Shown: one piece after another, positions 5,826 to 7,301 of the stretch
How the letters are laid out: each line of letters begins with the position of its first letter
How positions within the stretch are numbered: the stretch's first letter is position 1
DNA from: an uncultured Ruminococcus sp.
Lineage (GTDB): Bacteria > Bacillota > Clostridia > Oscillospirales > Ruminococcaceae
DNA length: 7,301 bases
Assembly: GCA_946544695.1 (NCBI GenBank)
Contig: CAMNMO010000138.1
Coordinates: 1 to 7,301 of the forward strand
Reading direction: 5' to 3'
Notes under the pieces: generated by a model
What the model was told of the DNA's origin: nothing
The model's input: the letters and a program-made list of their open reading frames with translations, nothing else
Database searches by the model: none
Program-made: the position numbers and the translations under genes

Positions 5826-6251
5826 ATGCAGATCAATATGACTTCACGAGAGGCTAACCAGTACTCCCCTCTTGCACTTGCTTTTCTTGGCGACTCGGTT
5901 TACGAACAGCTTGTCAGGGAGAAGATACTGCTTGCGGCAAACATGCCTGCCAACAAACTGCATAAACTGGCAGTAAGCAGAGTTTGTGCCGAGTATCAGT
6001 CAGAATGTGTGCTGATGCTTGAAGAACAACAGGTGCTTACCGAGAGTGAAAAGGAAGTCTTTAAACGTGGGCGCAATACCAAGGTAAATGCGCCGAAACA
6101 TTCGACAATTGCCGAATACCGCAACGCCACAGGGCTTGAATGCTTATTCGGATTTTTGTATTTGACAGCACAGCATGAACGAATCGAAGTGCTGTTCGAG
6201 CTTTGCTGGGAGCATGGCAAGGCTGAATTTGATAATAAGATCAAGGAGTGA
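5826..6251 (+). CDS. mrnC: Mini-ribonuclease III
   Basis: Mini-III is a dimeric RNase III-type enzyme without a double-stranded-RNA-binding domain. In Bacillus subtilis it matures the ends of 23S rRNA, with help from ribosomal protein L3. The product has 141 residues, the usual size. It shows the RNase III signature as LAFLGDSVYEQLVR (18-31), with the catalytic acidic residues at Asp23 and Glu27; Asp23 has the same number as the catalytic residue in B. subtilis. A second conserved block, KHSTIAEYRNATGLECLFGF (91-110), carries Glu105, the expected second metal-binding acidic position. No dsRNA-binding domain follows. The SD is modest (GGGTGA, 5814-5819, directly after the obgE stop), so translation may depend on coupling to obgE. 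yebC follows after 6 bp. In many Bacillota mrnC is found beside cysS and rlmB, and neither is seen here. Confidence 0.94.
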   Translation: MQINMTSREANQYSPLALAFLGDSVYEQLVREKILLAANMPANKLHKLAVSRVCAEYQSECVLMLEEQQVLTESEKEVFKRGRNTKVNAPKHSTIAEYRNATGLECLFGFLYLTAQHERIEVLFELCWEHGKAEFDNKIKE

Positions 6252-6257
6252 ACCAAA

Positions 6258-7001
6258 ATGTCAGGACATTCAAAATGGGAAAATATTAAAAGAAAAAAGG
6301 GTGCTACCGATGCTGCAAGAGCAAAGATATTCACCAAGATAGGCAGAGAGATCGCAGTAGTTGTTAAGATGGGCGGTCCCGACCCCGCAGGCAACGCTAA
6401 GCTGAGAGACCTTATCGCTAAGGCTAAGGCAAACAACGTGCCTAACGATAATATCGACAGGATCATCAAGAAGGCAGCCGGCGACGGTGACAAGAACAAC
6501 TACGAGTCAATGGTATACGAGGGCTACGGTCCTTCAGGTGTTGCTGTTATCGTTGAGTGCCTGACAGATAACAAGAACAGAACTGCCGCTGATGTAAGAA
6601 GCTACTTCAACAAGTTCGGCGGAAACATGGGCAGCACAGGCTGCGTATCCTATCTGTTCTCTGACGTAGGCACTGTTGTTATAGAGAACAACGGCGCTGA
6701 TGAAGACAAGATAATGGACGATGTTTTTGAAGCAGGCGCTGACGATTTTAATGTTGAGGAAGACGTTATCGAGATAGCTTGCCAGCCCAACAGTGTGGCC
6801 TCTGTAAGAGAGACACTGGAAGGTCTGGGCTACAAGGTGCTTTCCGCTGAGGCTGACAAGATACCTTCCACCTACGTTACCATCACCGATGAAGACGCAA
6901 TGAAGAAGATGGGTCTGCTGCTGGACAACCTTGAAGATAACGACGATGTCCAGAATGTTTACCACAACTGGGAGAATATGCCTTCCGATGAGGAAGAATA
7001 A
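6258..7001 (+). CDS. yebC: YebC/PmpR/TACO1 family protein
   Basis: The 247-residue product is a full-length YebC family member. The N-terminus is the family hallmark MSGHSKWENIKRKKG (1-15), followed by FTKIGREIAVVVKMGG-PDP (25-43) and the conserved block around NVPNDNIDRIIKKAAG (60-75). The middle domain contains YEGYGPSGVAVIVECLTDN (88-106) and NKFGGNMGS (118-126). The C-terminus is very acidic (DEEE). Members have been described both as DNA-binding transcription regulators (PmpR type) and as translation factors. The mitochondrial homologue TACO1, and more recently bacterial YebC, have been tied to translation through proline-rich stretches. Its place after obgE and mrnC favours a translation role here. 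The SD AAGGAG (6243-6248) runs into the mrnC stop, so the genes are probably cotranscribed and coupled. The start matches the family N-terminus exactly. Confidence 0.96.
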   Translation: MSGHSKWENIKRKKGATDAARAKIFTKIGREIAVVVKMGGPDPAGNAKLRDLIAKAKANNVPNDNIDRIIKKAAGDGDKNNYESMVYEGYGPSGVAVIVECLTDNKNRTAADVRSYFNKFGGNMGSTGCVSYLFSDVGTVVIENNGADEDKIMDDVFEAGADDFNVEEDVIEIACQPNSVASVRETLEGLGYKVLSAEADKIPSTYVTITDEDAMKKMGLLLDNLEDNDDVQNVYHNWENMPSDEEE

Positions 7002-7035
7002 TATTTCCCCTGATAAATAGCTATACATCAACAAT

Positions 7036-7069
7036 TCCCTGCCATGAGTATTATATACCATGACAGGGA
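7036..7069 (+). terminator. Long imperfect hairpin after yebC, possible terminator
   Basis: TCCCTG (7036-7041) pairs with CAGGGA (7064-7069) and CATG (7043-7046) with CATG (7059-7062). A C/A mismatch lies between them, and a short GTA/TAC extension lies inside. The bases after it read TATGTGTATTATG, with no real T-run, so termination would be weak or need Rho. It lies 34 bp after the yebC stop and 39 bp before the dockerin gene. It could also be a regulatory inverted repeat for that gene. Confidence 0.5.
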
Positions 7070-7108
7070 TATGTGTATTATGTCGTTTACTTTATATGGA
7101 GGTACCTC

Positions 7109-7301
7109 ATGAAGATAAAAGCAATGTTTTCGGTAATGCTTGCAGCGCTGGCTTGCGTTAATTTCAGTGCGTCCGCTGAGGGCGCTGTGCTTGGTGATAT
7201 CAACGGCGACAGCGTTGTTAACGTTACAGATGTTTCACTTGCAGCAGCACAGGTCAAAAGCGTAAAGCCGCTTAATGATGATGTGTTGCCTGCCGCTGAT
7301 G
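7109..7301 (+). CDS. Secreted dockerin-domain protein, N-terminal part only
   Basis: The first 64 residues are in the window and the gene runs off the end. MKIK and a hydrophobic run give a signal peptide, most simply cut after ASA (21-23). ALAC (13-16) could be read as a weak lipobox, so a lipoprotein is not excluded. The mature protein starts almost at once with a type I dockerin repeat. VLGDINGDSVVNVTDVSLAA (27-46) supplies the calcium-loop residues D30, N32, D34, N38 and D41, followed by a helix ending in QVK. A linker, PLNDDVLP, leads to AAD at the edge, where a second repeat (typically 'ADVNGDG') would start. Dockerins bind cohesin modules and attach enzymes to cellulosomes. A dockerin placed directly after the signal peptide is less common than a C-terminal one but is known in ruminococci. 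GGAGGT (7098-7103) sets the start. The catalytic or binding part lies beyond the window. Confidence 0.88.
   Translation, partial: MKIKAMFSVMLAALACVNFSASAEGAVLGDINGDSVVNVTDVSLAAAQVKSVKPLNDDVLPAAD

Noticed and set aside
7099..7108. Perfect 10-base palindrome GAGGTACCTC over the SD of the dockerin gene
   Set aside because: With no loop it cannot fold on itself, and half of it is simply the Shine-Dalgarno core. Most likely chance.

Overview
All genes in this window lie on the + strand and are closely packed. The window comes from a low-to-moderate GC Bacillota genome, most likely a Ruminococcus-like member of the Oscillospiraceae. Three things support this. The rplU-prp-rpmA block has an L27 made with the cleavable N-terminal extension typical of Bacillota. 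Strong AGGAGG-type Shine-Dalgarno sites and extended -10 promoters are present. The last, partial gene has a signal peptide followed directly by a dockerin-type calcium repeat in the style of cellulolytic ruminococci. The genus is an inference.

Layout. Bases 1-123 hold an intergenic stretch with a near-consensus promoter. Bases 124-1799 hold a small Dabb-domain protein and radA, a DNA recombination and repair ATPase, 8 bp apart and probably one transcript. Bases 1800-1948 hold a second strong promoter and a structured leader that looks like the Firmicutes L21 leader. Bases 1949-2908 are rplU, prp and rpmA, closed by a textbook intrinsic terminator at 2921-2953. Bases 3005-4459 encode a 484-residue membrane protein I do not recognise. 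It is built from two related halves and is clearly more AT-rich than its neighbours. Bases 4536-7001 are obgE, mrnC and yebC, which run together with gaps of 12 and 6 bp. Bases 7002-7108 contain a long imperfect hairpin, and from 7109 a secreted dockerin protein begins and runs off the end.

How the genes work together. L21, L27, Prp (which trims L27), Obg (50S assembly GTPase) and Mini-RNase III (23S rRNA end maturation) all act on the large ribosomal subunit. YebC belongs to a family tied to translation and regulation. The window is therefore mostly a 50S biogenesis cluster. The membrane gene sits where obgE commonly follows rpmA directly, and is the main accessory element. No tRNA, rRNA, CRISPR array, insertion sequence or phage gene was seen, and no gap without a gene exceeds 150 bp. 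I found no convincing new multi-gene system. The best candidate for something undescribed is the duplicated membrane protein.
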